Of a stretch of DNA of 64,000 bases, positions 62,862 to 64,000 are shown in pieces (the first letter of the stretch is position 1; every line of letters begins with the position of its first letter). The translations under genes were made by a program, and so were the position numbers. Source of the DNA: Pseudomonas tensinigenes (GTDB taxonomy: Bacteria; Pseudomonadota; Gammaproteobacteria; Pseudomonadales; Pseudomonadaceae); contig NZ_CP077089.1 in assembly GCF_014268445.2 (NCBI RefSeq), positions 3,031,501 to 3,095,500 on the forward strand, written 5' to 3'. Below the pieces are notes generated by a model, which saw only the letters and a program-made list of their open reading frames with translations, was not told the origin of the DNA and made no database searches.

Positions 62862-64000
62862 ATGTTCTCCAGGCTCATTTTATTCAGCGCATGTGCGCTA
62901 TTAACCCCGTTCAGTTGGGCCGCCCCGCAACCGGCGTTAACGGTCTACGGCGAACCCGCCAAATACGCCCCCGACTTCCAGCACCTGGCCTACGCCAATC
63001 CCGACGCACCGAAGGGCGGCAGCCTGCGCCGTTCTTCGCTGGAAAGCGGCCCGTTCGATCACCTGATGCCTTACACCGACAAAGGCACCGGCGTGGCCGA
63101 TATCGATGGCTGGCTCTACGCGCCACTGGCCTATCGCAGCAAGGACGAGCCCTACAGCGTCTACGGTCTGGTGGCGCAGCAGATGGAGCTGGATCCGGAT
63201 CGCCGCTGGATCCGCTTCTATCTGAACCCGAAGGCACGCTTCGACGACGGCACGCCGATCACTGCCGAAGACGTGCGCTACACCTTCAACCTGTTCATCA
63301 CCCAGGGCAGCCTCAAATACCGCCAGCAGTTTCGCGATGTCGCTGAAGTCGTCGTGGAGTCGCCGACACAAGTGCGCTTCCTCTTCAAGAACAACGACAG
63401 CCGCACCTTGCCGCTGGACCTGGCGACACTGCCGGTGCTGCCCGAACATTGGTGGCGGACTCGTGATTTCGCCGAGGGCGGCGGTTTCGAAATTCCGCCG
63501 GGCAGTGGCCCGTATCGCATCAGCGCGGTGGATGCCGGGCGCAGCGTGAAATTCCAGCGGGTGCAGGACTGGTGGGCCAAGGATCTGCCGATCACCCGTG
63601 GGCTGTACAACTTCGATCAGTTAAGCGTGGAGTTCTTCGCCGACACCGACGTGTCGCGGCAGGTGCTCAAGGCCGGCGGCTTCGATTACAACCGCGAGTT
63701 CTCCGCCACCAGTTTCACCATCGGTTACGCGGGCGCTGCACTCGAGCAAGGCAAATTGCTTCGTGAACATCTCGCACCCGGTGCTGCGCAAGGCGCGCAG
63801 GGCTTTGTGTTCAACCTGCAAAAACCGCTGTTTCAGGATCGCCGGGTGCGTCAGGCCATCGCCATGCTTTGGGATTTCGAATGGAGCAACCGGCAAATGA
63901 TGCGCAGCATGTACCTGCGTCAGCGCAGCTTCTTCTCGCACAGCGCACTGGCGGCCACTGCATTGCCGGATGCCGAAGAGCTGAAGATTCTTGAGCCGTT
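62862..64000 (+). CDS. Peptide ABC transporter substrate-binding protein, YejA/NppA-like, 5' part
   Basis: Open from the ATG at 62862 to the window end, 379 residues visible of an expected 600 or so. Signal peptide MFSRLILFSACALLTPFSWA, then LTVYGEPAKYAPDFQHLAYA, the start typical of YejA-type family 5 solute-binding proteins. Further motifs are DAPKGGSLRRSS, ARFDDGTPITAEDVRYTFNL and GSGPYRI. These proteins deliver oligopeptides, microcin C or nucleoside-peptide antibiotics to the YejBEF/NppBCD importer, whose genes probably follow. AAAGGA lies 8 bases before the ATG. The shared promoter motif ties it to the two TonB receptors. Confidence 0.9.
   Translation, partial: MFSRLILFSACALLTPFSWAAPQPALTVYGEPAKYAPDFQHLAYANPDAPKGGSLRRSSLESGPFDHLMPYTDKGTGVADIDGWLYAPLAYRSKDEPYSVYGLVAQQMELDPDRRWIRFYLNPKARFDDGTPITAEDVRYTFNLFITQGSLKYRQQFRDVAEVVVESPTQVRFLFKNNDSRTLPLDLATLPVLPEHWWRTRDFAEGGGFEIPPGSGPYRISAVDAGRSVKFQRVQDWWAKDLPITRGLYNFDQLSVEFFADTDVSRQVLKAGGFDYNREFSATSFTIGYAGAALEQGKLLREHLAPGAAQGAQGFVFNLQKPLFQDRRVRQAIAMLWDFEWSNRQMMRSMYLRQRSFFSHSALAATALPDAEELKILEP

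Overview
The window looks like a chromosomal segment of a fluorescent-group Pseudomonas (P. fluorescens complex). It is GC-rich and has about ten REP elements of the type GTGGGAGCGAGCCTGCTCGCGAA. It carries a lexA-imuA-imuB-dnaE2 mutagenesis cassette, FecI/FecR-type iron signalling, and a second dispersed repeat family built on CCTCACCC...CCCTCTCCC. I see no rRNA, tRNA, CRISPR array, prophage or intact insertion sequence.

Layout. 1-8.4 kb: C-terminal part of a giant filamentous-haemagglutinin-type exoprotein whose start lies outside the window, ending at a clear terminator. 8.4-8.9 kb: antitoxin with a frameshifted ParE-type toxin. 9.1-13.5 kb: SphA/phenol-meta-pathway-type outer-membrane protein divergent from an AraC-type regulator, then a Dyp peroxidase with a Gfo/Idh/MocA oxidoreductase. 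13.7-21.3 kb: a GntR regulator, an AprA-like flavoprotein, an AprB-like ferredoxin, a NitT/TauT-type ABC importer, a HEAT-repeat protein and a DUF971 protein in one co-oriented cluster joined mostly by 1-4 base overlaps. I consider it the best candidate here for an uncharacterised metabolic system. 21.4-25.1 kb: TorF-type porin broken by a nonsense codon, amidohydrolase and divergent LysR regulator. 25.2-31 kb: lexA-imuA-imuB-dnaE2 with a LexA2-type box on the start codon. 31.2-33 kb: three-lipoprotein operon (CsgG-like, DUF4810, DUF799). 33.1-34.2 kb: flavin-reductase remnant and FCD-type GntR regulator. 34.3-39.1 kb: hybrid histidine kinase and UvrA2-like ATPase.

39.3-44.8 kb (minus strand): a compact six-gene stressosome operon, rsbR-rsbS-rsbT-SpoIIE phosphatase-histidine kinase-hybrid kinase, with the output apparently going to phosphorelay proteins rather than to a sigma-B factor. 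45-46.9 kb: small soluble or periplasmic proteins (disordered, DUF4142, YdcH-like, acidic). 47-49.2 kb: SMP-30/strictosidine-synthase-like membrane-anchored protein and a fatty-acid-hydroxylase/SRPBCC fusion. 49.4-50.9 kb: an AT-rich insertion with a ParA ATPase and a small charged partner. 50.9-53.9 kb: LysR regulator and an orphan HoxX-like protein.

54.1-64 kb: FecI sigma factor, FecR anti-sigma and an STN-containing TonB-dependent receptor, then an Xre/RES toxin-antitoxin pair, a second TonB-dependent receptor, and the start of a YejA/NppA-like peptide-binding protein that runs off the end. The two receptors and the binding protein share a promoter-like motif, CTAA-N6-CYCTATAAA. This suggests one regulon for taking a peptide-like or metal-complex substrate across both membranes.
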